DNA of 64,000 bases from CAYWKU01 sp964459325 (GTDB lineage Bacteria; RBG-13-61-14; CAYWKU01): positions 1 through 64,000 of the forward strand of contig CAYWKU010000013.1 of assembly GCA_964459325.1 (NCBI GenBank). The letters run 5' to 3'. Within the stretch, counting starts at the first letter, position 1. Every line of letters begins with the position of its first letter. The notes below the pieces were generated by a model, which was not told the origin of the DNA, did not search any database, and saw only the letters and a program-made list of their open reading frames with translations. Below, piece by piece: positions 58,575 through 64,000 of this stretch. Made by a program: the position numbers and the translations under genes.

Positions 58575-59465
58575 ATGGTCTCGAAAGTTCTGGTCATATC
58601 CAAGCGCAGCGCGTTGGAGCGGGTGCGCGGCAAGAAAAAGAAGCTCGTGGGAGATACCGCGGAATCCCTCCGCGCGGAAGCGGGCGAGCATAAGCAAACC
58701 GCACGCCTGGTGCGCTCCGCGTTGAATAAACGGGGGATAAGCGTCGAATACGCCCGCCGGAGGATTCCTCAAAACCGGACGACGCCCTACACCGGCTACG
58801 ACCTGGTGATAACGGTGGGCGGCGACGGCACGCTGCTTTACGCTTCCCACCGGATACTCGACATCCCGGTGCTGGGGGTGCTTTCTTCCCGCAAGGGCAG
58901 CATCGGCGTATTGTGCGGGGCGGACGAGGACAGCTTCGAGGGGATGCTGGATAAAATCCTGGAAGGCGGGCTGAAAGCTACCGAGCTTCAAAGGCTGAAG
59001 GCGCAGATAAACGGTTATCCCGTGCCCACGCCGGTTTTGAATGAAGTGCTTTTTGCCAATGAATTCCCCGCCGCGACGGCCCGGTATGAGCTGAAGCGCG
59101 GGAAGCGCTCCGAGTTCCAGAAGAGTTCGGGGGTGTGGGTATCCACCGCCGCCGGCAGCACCGCCGCCATACTGGCCGCAGGGGGCAAGACGCTGCCCAT
59201 CGGGAGCCGGAAGTTCGCTTTCAAGGTGAGGGAGCCGTTTTTCAGCGAAGGCGGCAGGCATATTACAGGCGGCGTGCTGGGACCGGAGGAGACGCTGGTG
59301 ATAAACTCGACCACGATAAGGGGAGCGGTCTATGTGGACGGGCAGCCTCCGGCTTACAGGGTCGGTTACAACGGCGAGGTTTCCATCGGCCTGAGCGGGC
59401 ATCCTTTGAAGATATACGGGTACAATGAAAAAAGACGCAGGGAGATAATTGAGGCCAATTCGTAG
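58575..59465 (+). CDS. nadK: NAD kinase-like protein (296 aa)
   Basis: This protein should phosphorylate NAD to NADP. The ATP/NAD-kinase signature GGDGT is present in LVITVGGDGTLLYASHRI, with the NE motif in VLNEVLFANEFP. A second family block is STAAGSTAAILAAGG, the glycine-rich C-terminal domain. The N-terminus is longer and more basic than usual (ISKRSALERVRGKKKKLV), and the C-terminus has the beta pattern of the family (ISLGLSGHPLK-like VSIGLSGHPLKIYGY). I start it at the ATG at 58575; the frame is open to 58503 but reads poorly there. It is alone on its strand. Confidence 0.85.
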   Translation: MVSKVLVISKRSALERVRGKKKKLVGDTAESLRAEAGEHKQTARLVRSALNKRGISVEYARRRIPQNRTTPYTGYDLVITVGGDGTLLYASHRILDIPVLGVLSSRKGSIGVLCGADEDSFEGMLDKILEGGLKATELQRLKAQINGYPVPTPVLNEVLFANEFPAATARYELKRGKRSEFQKSSGVWVSTAAGSTAAILAAGGKTLPIGSRKFAFKVREPFFSEGGRHITGGVLGPEETLVINSTTIRGAVYVDGQPPAYRVGYNGEVSIGLSGHPLKIYGYNEKRRREIIEANS

Positions 59466-59474
59466 CACGATTTA
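59459..59474 (+). promoter_or_regulatory. GTARCACGAT element, site 1
   Basis: TTCGTAGCACGATTTA, overlapping the NAD kinase stop codon. The centre is a TCGT/ACGA inverted repeat around AGC. Sites 2 (59538-59552) and 3 (59725-59738) follow. Confidence 0.4.
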
Positions 59475-59537
59475 TCTAATGCGTGCCAAGATGTCATGTA
59501 AAATATATTCCCCCTCCAAAATAATATCAACTTTTTA

Positions 59538-59552
59538 ATCGTAACACGATTT
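59538..59552 (+). promoter_or_regulatory. GTARCACGAT element, site 2
   Basis: AATCGTAACACGATT, the most symmetrical copy: AATCGT and ACGATT are exact complements around AAC. Confidence 0.45.
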
Positions 59553-59724
59553 ACAAGTAAATCTTGATTCACGCAATAACTTTTTATGATTGCATTCAGT
59601 ATTATTCATCAGGCGGCCCTTTGCTTGTAAGTAGCCGTAATAAAAGCATAATTTTATATCACTCGCTCATCGGTAATAATCCCTGATTGCTCTTCAGACA
59701 CTACCGGAGGACGCGCCCCTGATT

Positions 59725-59738
59725 TGTAGCACGATAAG
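59725..59738 (+). promoter_or_regulatory. GTARCACGAT element, site 3
   Basis: TGTAGCACGATAAG, about 90 bases upstream of the Cys peptide start. It is the least symmetrical of the three copies. Confidence 0.35.
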
Positions 59739-59743
59739 GGCCG

Positions 59744-59775
59744 AAAGCTTGCTACGAAGCAGCTTTATTATTATC
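59744..59775 (+). terminator. Hairpin with T-rich tail upstream of the Cys peptide
   Basis: AAAGCTTGCT and AGCAGCTTT pair with one bulged base around ACGA, followed by ATTATTATC. It could end the NAD kinase transcript or act as an operator-like palindrome for the peptide gene. Confidence 0.35.
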
Positions 59776-59824
59776 ATAATACTCAATCATAAGCGAAGTC
59801 ACTCAGGGAGGGAGGTGTTACTCG

Positions 59825-59887
59825 ATGAAAATCAGGAAAGTCAAAAAGACCAGCAAGGGTCTGTGCAAGTGCAAAGATAGCTGTTAA
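59825..59887 (+). CDS. Cys-containing 20-residue peptide, candidate radical SAM RiPP precursor
   Basis: The frame ATG (59825) to TAA (59885-59887) encodes 20 residues: a basic leader (MKIRKVKKTSKGL) and a Cys tail (CKCKDSC). Translation is strongly indicated by GGAGGTG at 59811-59817, a near-perfect Shine-Dalgarno 7 bases from the ATG. A terminator follows 33 bases after the stop, so the peptide has its own short message. It is encoded upstream of, and on the same strand as, a seven-Cys protein and a radical SAM/SPASM enzyme with an apparent PqqD-like domain, the usual arrangement of a ribosomally made, post-translationally modified peptide. Cys14 to Asp18 forms a CX3D spacing that some thioether peptides share. 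I know of no matching named family; the role is inference. Confidence 0.6.
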   Translation: MKIRKVKKTSKGLCKCKDSC

Positions 59888-59918
59888 GCAACCCGAGACC
59901 ATAATACTTAAAATAACG

Positions 59919-59944
59919 AAGCGGCCCTCTCCGGGCCGCTTTTA
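59919..59944 (+). terminator. Rho-independent terminator after the Cys peptide
   Basis: GCGGCCC (59921-59927) pairs with GGGCCGC (59933-59939) around TCTCC, extended by flanking AA/TT pairs and followed by TTTTATTTT. A strong, well-formed terminator. Confidence 0.85.
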
Positions 59945-60057
59945 TTTTGGGCTCCGAATGGTGCTCCCGGTTCCATTTTGCGTTGTCATAACTTTCTGAG
60001 AGTTGTCCGACATGAGTCTCGGGCTACCATGATGTTTTTCGGTGATTACGCGAATGG

Positions 60058-60087
60058 TAGGCCCGGCACTCCTGCCGGGCATTTTTT
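60058..60087 (+). repeat. Repeat family D, copy 2
   Basis: The same stem and T-run as 58190-58217 (identical over at least 27 bases), lying between the peptide terminator and the 120-residue protein gene. The remainder of the gap 59888-60189 shows no gene. Confidence 0.75.
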
Positions 60088-60189
60088 GAGCGGTGAAGTT
60101 GCACGACAAGAGTGTCGCGCCTACCATTGCAGACGGAAGTGTCGGACTAACCGGTCGTCTCTTCATGGTAAGGTTTAGAGGTCGCTGCG

Positions 60190-60552
60190 ATGCCCGCTGA
60201 TTGGATAATAAAGGATGTATGCTCCCCGGCTTGCGTATGGCACAAGCCCGGCGAGAAGGAGGAGATGGCCTGCCGCGCGGTGCGGATAATCGAAACCTTC
60301 GGCCAGGGCAACCTGCCGCCTGCCTTCAAAGGTGAAGAGAACAGCTTCGCAAACTTTAATGATGAGCTGCTGTTCGAGCTGGTGTGCCGCGATTGCGAGT
60401 TCAGGCCGGACGGTTGCGACTTCCGCGACCCGGAAGTTACGAAACCCGCCACCCCCTGCGGCGGCTACGTTCACCTGGACATCCTGCTTGCTGACGGCAT
60501 GATTACCGAAGAGAAGCTCAGGGAAGTTATCGAATCCGTGGACAACTCGTAA
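60190..60552 (+). CDS. Cys-rich protein encoded with the radical SAM/SPASM enzyme (120 aa)
   Basis: Seven Cys residues are grouped as CX3C (11, 15), Cys28, CX2CX6C (66, 69, 76) and Cys90 in ATPCGGY. They may hold a metal or iron-sulfur cluster. The pattern VCRDCEFRPDGCDFRDPE...PCGGY looks conserved, as in a small accessory protein, but I cannot name a family. The C-terminal 30 residues (HLDILLADGMITEEKLREVIESV) are helical. Its stop overlaps the next start by one base (TAATG), so it is made together with the radical SAM enzyme. It could be a partner, carrier or substrate of that enzyme. Confidence 0.75.
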   Translation: MPADWIIKDVCSPACVWHKPGEKEEMACRAVRIIETFGQGNLPPAFKGEENSFANFNDELLFELVCRDCEFRPDGCDFRDPEVTKPATPCGGYVHLDILLADGMITEEKLREVIESVDNS

Positions 60553-61721
60553 TGCCCTCGCGCCGCTATACGCCTGAAAACTATCTCCGGCTGGCTCCCG
60601 ATGTTTCGATAAAGGCCCTGGAGGCGCTTTACCTTTACGATGCCCGCTCGGACGAGCTCTACGAGATAAACGACGAGGCGCTGGATTTCCTTACCGCCTG
60701 CGACGGGGCCAATCGGGCGGGGGATTTGTGTTTCGACGAGGAGTTTCTCGGCTACTGCCTCGAAGAGGGTCTGATTGAGGGGTTGGACGAGCCCGCTCCG
60801 CGAATGGTCAATGTCTACCGAGCGCCCGTGCCCAGCCTGCGCTACCTGGAGATGCAGCTTACTCACCGCTGTAACAAGCGGTGCGCTCATTGCTACATCG
60901 GCCCGTCCCGTCCGTCGGATATGAGTGTGGATGCGGCCCTGGAGGCAATGGGGCAATTCGAGAAGATGGGCGGGTTGAGGGTCATGCTGTCCGGCGGCGA
61001 GCCGCTGATGCACCCGCAGTGGGAGCTTATCAATTCGGAAGTGAGCCGGTTTGAAATCAGGCGGGTGCTTTTGAGCAACGGGGAGCTGTTGACCCCGGAG
61101 GTGGTCTCGCGACTCGCGATGCACGAGGTGCAGGTCAGCATCGACGGCATGGAAGCGGGCCACGACGCCATACGGGGCAGGGGAAGTTGGAAAAAGGCGG
61201 TGGAAGGCGCACAGAACGCTATCGAAGTCGGGATGCAGGTATCCGTGGCCACGATGGCGCACCGATACAACCTTGACGAGTTCGACGAAATGACCCGTTT
61301 CTTCAGCAATCTCGGCGTGATAGAGTGGGGCATAGACGTGCCGTGCGTTGCGGGCAACTTATCCGAGCATCCCGATTTCGCGGCGCCATTGGAAGACGCC
61401 GCGCCCAAACTGGGCTACGCGGTCGGCGGCAGTTATCACGGCGGTGGGGAAGGGTACGCCTGCGGGCTGCACCTGGCCACCCTCACGCCGGAAGGAAAGC
61501 TGCTCAAATGCGGCTTCTACACCGAGGAGCCTCTCGGGTGCCTGGAGGAGGGGCTGGAGACGGCATGGAGCCGCACCCGGCCTATTCGGTTGTCCGAGCT
61601 GGAATGCTCGGGGTGCGCTTATTTGGAGAAGTGCTCCGGCGGTTGCCGGTTCCGGGCGCCTTCGCCGACGGCCCCCGACCCGGTGATGTGCAGGTGGCTG
61701 GGAGTTGATACCGGCCGGTAG
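60552..61721 (+). CDS. Radical SAM/SPASM peptide-modifying enzyme with N-terminal PqqD-like domain (389 aa)
   Basis: Three parts are visible. Residues 11-80 (YLRLAPDV...YLYDARSDELYEINDEALDFLTACDGAN...CLEEGLIEGL) follow the PqqD/RRE pattern used to bind leader peptides. The radical SAM core has CNKRCAHC at Cys107, Cys111 and Cys114, and GGEP at 148-151. The C-terminal SPASM region has ACGLHL, LKCGFY and the cluster CSGCAYLEKCSGGC (CX2CX5CX3C), plus a final Cys in VMCRW, enough for two auxiliary [4Fe-4S] clusters. Enzymes with this layout install thioether or carbon-carbon bonds in peptides. It is translationally coupled to the seven-Cys protein. Related SPASM enzymes also modify protein active sites, so a protein substrate is an alternative. 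Confidence 0.85.
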   Translation: MPSRRYTPENYLRLAPDVSIKALEALYLYDARSDELYEINDEALDFLTACDGANRAGDLCFDEEFLGYCLEEGLIEGLDEPAPRMVNVYRAPVPSLRYLEMQLTHRCNKRCAHCYIGPSRPSDMSVDAALEAMGQFEKMGGLRVMLSGGEPLMHPQWELINSEVSRFEIRRVLLSNGELLTPEVVSRLAMHEVQVSIDGMEAGHDAIRGRGSWKKAVEGAQNAIEVGMQVSVATMAHRYNLDEFDEMTRFFSNLGVIEWGIDVPCVAGNLSEHPDFAAPLEDAAPKLGYAVGGSYHGGGEGYACGLHLATLTPEGKLLKCGFYTEEPLGCLEEGLETAWSRTRPIRLSELECSGCAYLEKCSGGCRFRAPSPTAPDPVMCRWLGVDTGR

Positions 61722-61744
61722 GCGGCGGCGTTTCCCTTGCCCGT

Positions 61745-61777
61745 ACGTCCGGGTTGTCCGTCAGGACAACAAGAAAC
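61745..61777 (-). repeat. Repeat family C, partial inverted copy
   Basis: CCGGGTTGTCCGTCAGGAC followed by AACAAGAAAC: the complement of the left half of the element at 27833-27862. Confidence 0.6.
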
Positions 61778-61824
61778 AATGGCCGAATGGCTCGGACGGG
61801 CTGAACAAACAGCTTGGGTAGAAT

Positions 61825-61848
61825 GGTAACCCAGACTTCAGTGTGGGC
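61825..61848. repeat. Repeat family F, copy 2
   Basis: GGTAACCCAGACTTCAGTGT followed by GGGC, the inverted, slightly diverged form of 47530-47552. Confidence 0.45.
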
Positions 61849-61939
61849 CTCGCCCGTAAGGCTCCTGCCGGGGGTAGCGCATGCTGTGGGTATTTTGGAA
61901 ACTCGTCCCCGGGTTGAAGCCCGGGGTTTCAGAATAAGG

Positions 61940-61969
61940 TTAGACAAGGGGTTTAAACCCCTTGTCTAA
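61940..61969. repeat. Palindromic repeat family B, copy 4
   Basis: A perfect 30-bp palindrome with arm TTAGACAAGGGGTTT, the longest copy in the window. Confidence 0.85.
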
Positions 61970-62000
61970 CGCCCCTCGGGTGCCGAAGGCGCAGGGGAAG

Positions 62001-62055
62001 TTGTTTCCCGTGCTCTCCGAGCACCCACACAAGCGAGTTGTGTGGGCTATCAACT
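62001..62055 (+). repeat. Palindromic repeat family A, copy 3
   Basis: Same double-hairpin element as 1-54; the first hairpin is changed to GTGCTC/GAGCAC with compensated bases, the second (CCCACACAA/TTGTGTGGG) is unchanged. Compensated changes suggest that the folded RNA or DNA matters. Confidence 0.8.
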
Positions 62056-62154
62056 TGTGTAACAGGCGTTTAACCCCTCGTACCCCCGGGTGTTTGAACA
62101 AAGGTCGTGTTGATGCAATAATATTAAGTCAATCATCATATAAGGCGAGACCAA

Positions 62155-63771
62155 ATGAAAAAGGTGGAAATTTACGACACGACCTTACGCGACGGGGCGC
62201 AATCCGAGGATGTAAGTTTCAGCGTCGAGGACAAGCTGCGAATCAGCCGCTATCTCGACGACCTCGGCATCGCCTGGATAGAAGGCGGCTGGCCGGGAGC
62301 AAACCCCAAGGATAAGGACTTTTTCCGGGCGGCAAGGAAGGAAAAATTCCGTCACGCCGGGTTGGTGGCTTTCGGATTTACCCGCCGCTCGGATGAAACA
62401 TGCTCCCGCGCCCGTAACATACAGGACCTTCTGAAATCGGAAGCCCCGGCGGCAGCGATAGTGGGCAAGGCGTGGGACTTTCACGTGACCCACGCCCTGA
62501 AAACCACGACGAGCGAGCACCTGGACGCCATTAACGACACAATCGCTTACCTGAGAAAGAAGCTCGACCGGGTAATTTTCGACGCAGAGCATTTCTTCGA
62601 CGGGTGGGCTGAAAACGAAGAATACGCCCGCGCGGCTTTGCAGGCCGCCTCCGAGACGGGGGCCGACTGCATCTGCCTGTGCGACACAAACGGCGGCAGT
62701 ATGCCGGAGGATATAGCGCGAATTACACGCGAGGTTGTTGCGTCGTTCGACGTGCCGATTGGGATACATTGCCATAACGACTCGGGCACCGCGGTAGCTT
62801 CTTCGCTGGCCGCCGTCCGGGAAGGCGCCCGCCAGGTGCAGGGCACAATAAACGGCCTCGGCGAAAGGTGCGGCAACGCCGATTTGTGCTCGATAATCCC
62901 AAATCTCCAGGCCAAGATGGGATACCGGTGCATACCGTCGGGGAACCTAGGAAAGCTGAGGGACATCTCCCGGTTCGTCTACGAAATGGCCAACCTGCTG
63001 CCTCCCAAGCATCAGCCCTTCGTCGGCGACAGCGCTTTCGCTCACAAGGGCGGAATCCACGTCAGCGCGGTGAAGAAACAGGCGCGCACATACGAGCACA
63101 TGGACCCCGCGATGGTGGGTAACGTGAGAAGGATACTCATCAGCGACCAGGCCGGGCGGAGCAATATCGAGGACAGGGCGGCCCAGTACGGGTTGAAAAT
63201 CGACCGGCGCGACCCCAAGTCCCGGGCGATACTCGACCAGCTTAAAGAGATGGAGAACCGGGGTTATCACTTCGAGGCCGCCGAGGCCAGCTTCGAGTTA
63301 CTTATGATGAACGCTTTCGGCAAGCGCAAGCGGTTTTTCGACCTGCGCGGCTTCAGGGTGATAGACGAAAAGAGGGCGGGGGAGGAGGAGCCGTACGTGG
63401 AGGCCACCATCATGGTGGAAGTGCCCGGGCTGGGCATAGCTCACACCGCCGCTATCGGCAACGGCCCGGTGAACGCGCTGGACAACGCCCTGAGAAAAGC
63501 CCTGGAGAGGTTTTATCCATCCCTGAAGGAAGTGTCGCTGGTGGACTACAAGGTGCGGGTGTTACCCGCCGGCTCGGGCACGGGGAGCGTGGTGCGGGTT
63601 TTGATAGAATCGACCGACGGGGCGGACAAGTGGGGCACGGTGGGGGTGAGCGAGAATATTATCGAGGCGAGCTACGAGGCGCTGGTGGATTCGGTGGATT
63701 ACAAGCTATACAAGGACAAAAAGGCCTCCCGAAAGGGCAAAAAGGGCCGCACCGGGAAAAAGAAATCCTGA
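62155..63771 (+). CDS. cimA: (R)-citramalate synthase, CimA type (538 aa)
   Basis: CimA condenses pyruvate and acetyl-CoA to citramalate, opening the threonine-independent route to isoleucine. The HMGL-like barrel begins VEIYDTTLRDGAQSEDVSFSVEDKLRI, with the metal/catalytic RD; CICLCDTNGGSMPEDI and IGIHCHNDSGTAVA carry the second-shell and metal His residues, and QGTINGLGERCGNADL is the conserved loop. The C-terminal domain (from about 390) is the LeuA dimer/regulatory fold (EATIMVEVPGLGIAHTAAIGNGPVNALDNALRKAL...), the site of isoleucine feedback in the family. Length and layout fit the long CimA group rather than LeuA or homocitrate synthase. A lysine-rich tail (KKASRKGKKGRTGKKKS) ends it. 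Confidence 0.93.
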   Translation: MKKVEIYDTTLRDGAQSEDVSFSVEDKLRISRYLDDLGIAWIEGGWPGANPKDKDFFRAARKEKFRHAGLVAFGFTRRSDETCSRARNIQDLLKSEAPAAAIVGKAWDFHVTHALKTTTSEHLDAINDTIAYLRKKLDRVIFDAEHFFDGWAENEEYARAALQAASETGADCICLCDTNGGSMPEDIARITREVVASFDVPIGIHCHNDSGTAVASSLAAVREGARQVQGTINGLGERCGNADLCSIIPNLQAKMGYRCIPSGNLGKLRDISRFVYEMANLLPPKHQPFVGDSAFAHKGGIHVSAVKKQARTYEHMDPAMVGNVRRILISDQAGRSNIEDRAAQYGLKIDRRDPKSRAILDQLKEMENRGYHFEAAEASFELLMMNAFGKRKRFFDLRGFRVIDEKRAGEEEPYVEATIMVEVPGLGIAHTAAIGNGPVNALDNALRKALERFYPSLKEVSLVDYKVRVLPAGSGTGSVVRVLIESTDGADKWGTVGVSENIIEASYEALVDSVDYKLYKDKKASRKGKKGRTGKKKS

Positions 63772-63815
63772 TTAAGTTTTTCGATGATATTTGCGGCCCG
63801 CCGATAACCTTATTA

Positions 63816-64000
63816 TTAGTCGAGGTCGCGCTTGCCCATTCGAGTGCCTATGACGGAAGCAATTATCCCGGCCAGGAAAAACAATGTACTCAGCGGTAAG
63901 AAGGGCCGGTAATCGAAGGGCACTTTTTTTATTACCATATCCCCGCCGAGCATCTGGTCGGGGGTGGTGACGTTTACATTGAACACATATTCCCCGGCTT
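63816..64000 (-). CDS. C-terminal end of a membrane protein, cut by the window edge
   Basis: The minus-strand frame enters at the window end and stops with TAA at 63816-63818, giving the last 61 residues. A strand-rich part (EYVFNVNVTTPDQMLGGDMVI) is followed by a single membrane helix (PFLPLSTLFFLAGIIASVIG) and a short basic-acidic tail (TRMGKRDLD), so the C-terminus is probably cytoplasmic. The gene converges on cimA. The family cannot be told from this fragment. Confidence 0.65.
   Translation of the reverse strand, partial: AGEYVFNVNVTTPDQMLGGDMVIKKVPFDYRPFLPLSTLFFLAGIIASVIGTRMGKRDLD

Larger units (their letters stand above)
59466..59824. other. Regulatory gap upstream of the Cys peptide gene
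   Basis: I find no gene in these 359 bases. They hold two of the three GTARCACGAT sites, a hairpin with T-rich tail (59744-59775), an AT-rich stretch with CATAAT at 59775 that could be a -10 element, and the Shine-Dalgarno of the Cys peptide at 59811-59817. Confidence 0.5.
61722..62154. other. Gene-free stretch with repeats upstream of cimA
   Basis: These 433 bases hold repeats of families A, B, C and F plus a CCCCGGG/CCCGGGG hairpin near 61907. No convincing gene. AAGGCGAG just before 62155 is the cimA ribosome binding site. Confidence 0.55.

Noticed and set aside
59366..59572. 68-residue minus-strand frame across the end of the NAD kinase gene
   Set aside because: No ribosome binding site or recognisable features; it overlaps the coding 3' end and the regulatory gap.

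Overview
The window is a GC-rich (by eye well above 50%) stretch of chromosome from a diderm, probably anaerobic, uncultured-type bacterium. Diderm: LolA, a BamA-like outer-membrane barrel protein, a PBP4-type carboxypeptidase and lipoprotein signals. Anaerobic leaning: an aldehyde:ferredoxin oxidoreductase, a Thi4-type thiazole synthase, a CCG-domain iron-sulfur protein and three radical SAM enzymes. Small palindromic repeats scattered between genes resemble those of poorly cultured phyla; I cannot name the phylum from sequence alone. I saw no tRNA, rRNA, CRISPR array, integrase or transposase.

Layout. 0-8 kb: a START-like protein, a B12-binding radical SAM enzyme behind a perfect consensus promoter and a structured leader, an alpha/beta hydrolase, an SDR oxidoreductase, a double GNAT protein and a tandem universal stress protein. 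7.7-18.5 kb: one long leftward operon of the Bat/MoxR type (BatD-like, MoxR, DUF58, SurA-N-like, DUF4381-like, BatA, BatB, BatC, BatD, BatE) ending in a family 2 glycosyltransferase. 18.6-25.3 kb: AT-rich genes (DUF4910 aminopeptidase-like protein, two sulfotransferases) interleaved with GC-rich core genes (rpoH-type sigma factor, AOR). 25.7-34.1 kb: amino-sugar and hexose-phosphate genes (glmS, glmU, an AlgC/ManB-type mutase), interrupted by a second B12 radical SAM gene and a MntA/HepT toxin-antitoxin pair. 34.1-39.3 kb: a PBP4-type carboxypeptidase and a peptide ABC importer (binding protein plus two permeases, no ATPases). 39.4-46.4 kb: hicBA, then a leftward set (MTA phosphorylase, DUF3795, protease-propeller-barrel fusion, a 54-residue basic protein, CaiB-type CoA transferase, PHP protein). 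46.6-58.1 kb: thi4, CCG iron-sulfur protein, gyrA, an AT-rich Type IIG restriction-modification gene, lolA and ftsK. 58.5-64 kb: NAD kinase, a probable radical-SAM RiPP cassette, citramalate synthase, and the 3' end of a membrane protein.

The most interesting candidate for an undescribed system is at 59.7-61.7 kb. A 20-residue Cys-containing peptide (tail CKCKDSC) sits behind a near-perfect Shine-Dalgarno and before its own terminator. It is followed by a 120-residue seven-Cys protein translationally coupled to a radical SAM/SPASM enzyme whose N-terminus looks like a PqqD-type peptide-recognition domain. Three copies of a short GTARCACGAT element lie upstream. Other notable points are an AT-rich restriction-modification gene fitted by a TAATG junction between lolA and gyrA, a duplicated fragment of the glmU 3' end on the far side of the MntA/HepT pair, a 26-bp perfect palindrome array just downstream of glmS, and a metalloprotease/beta-propeller/barrel fusion.
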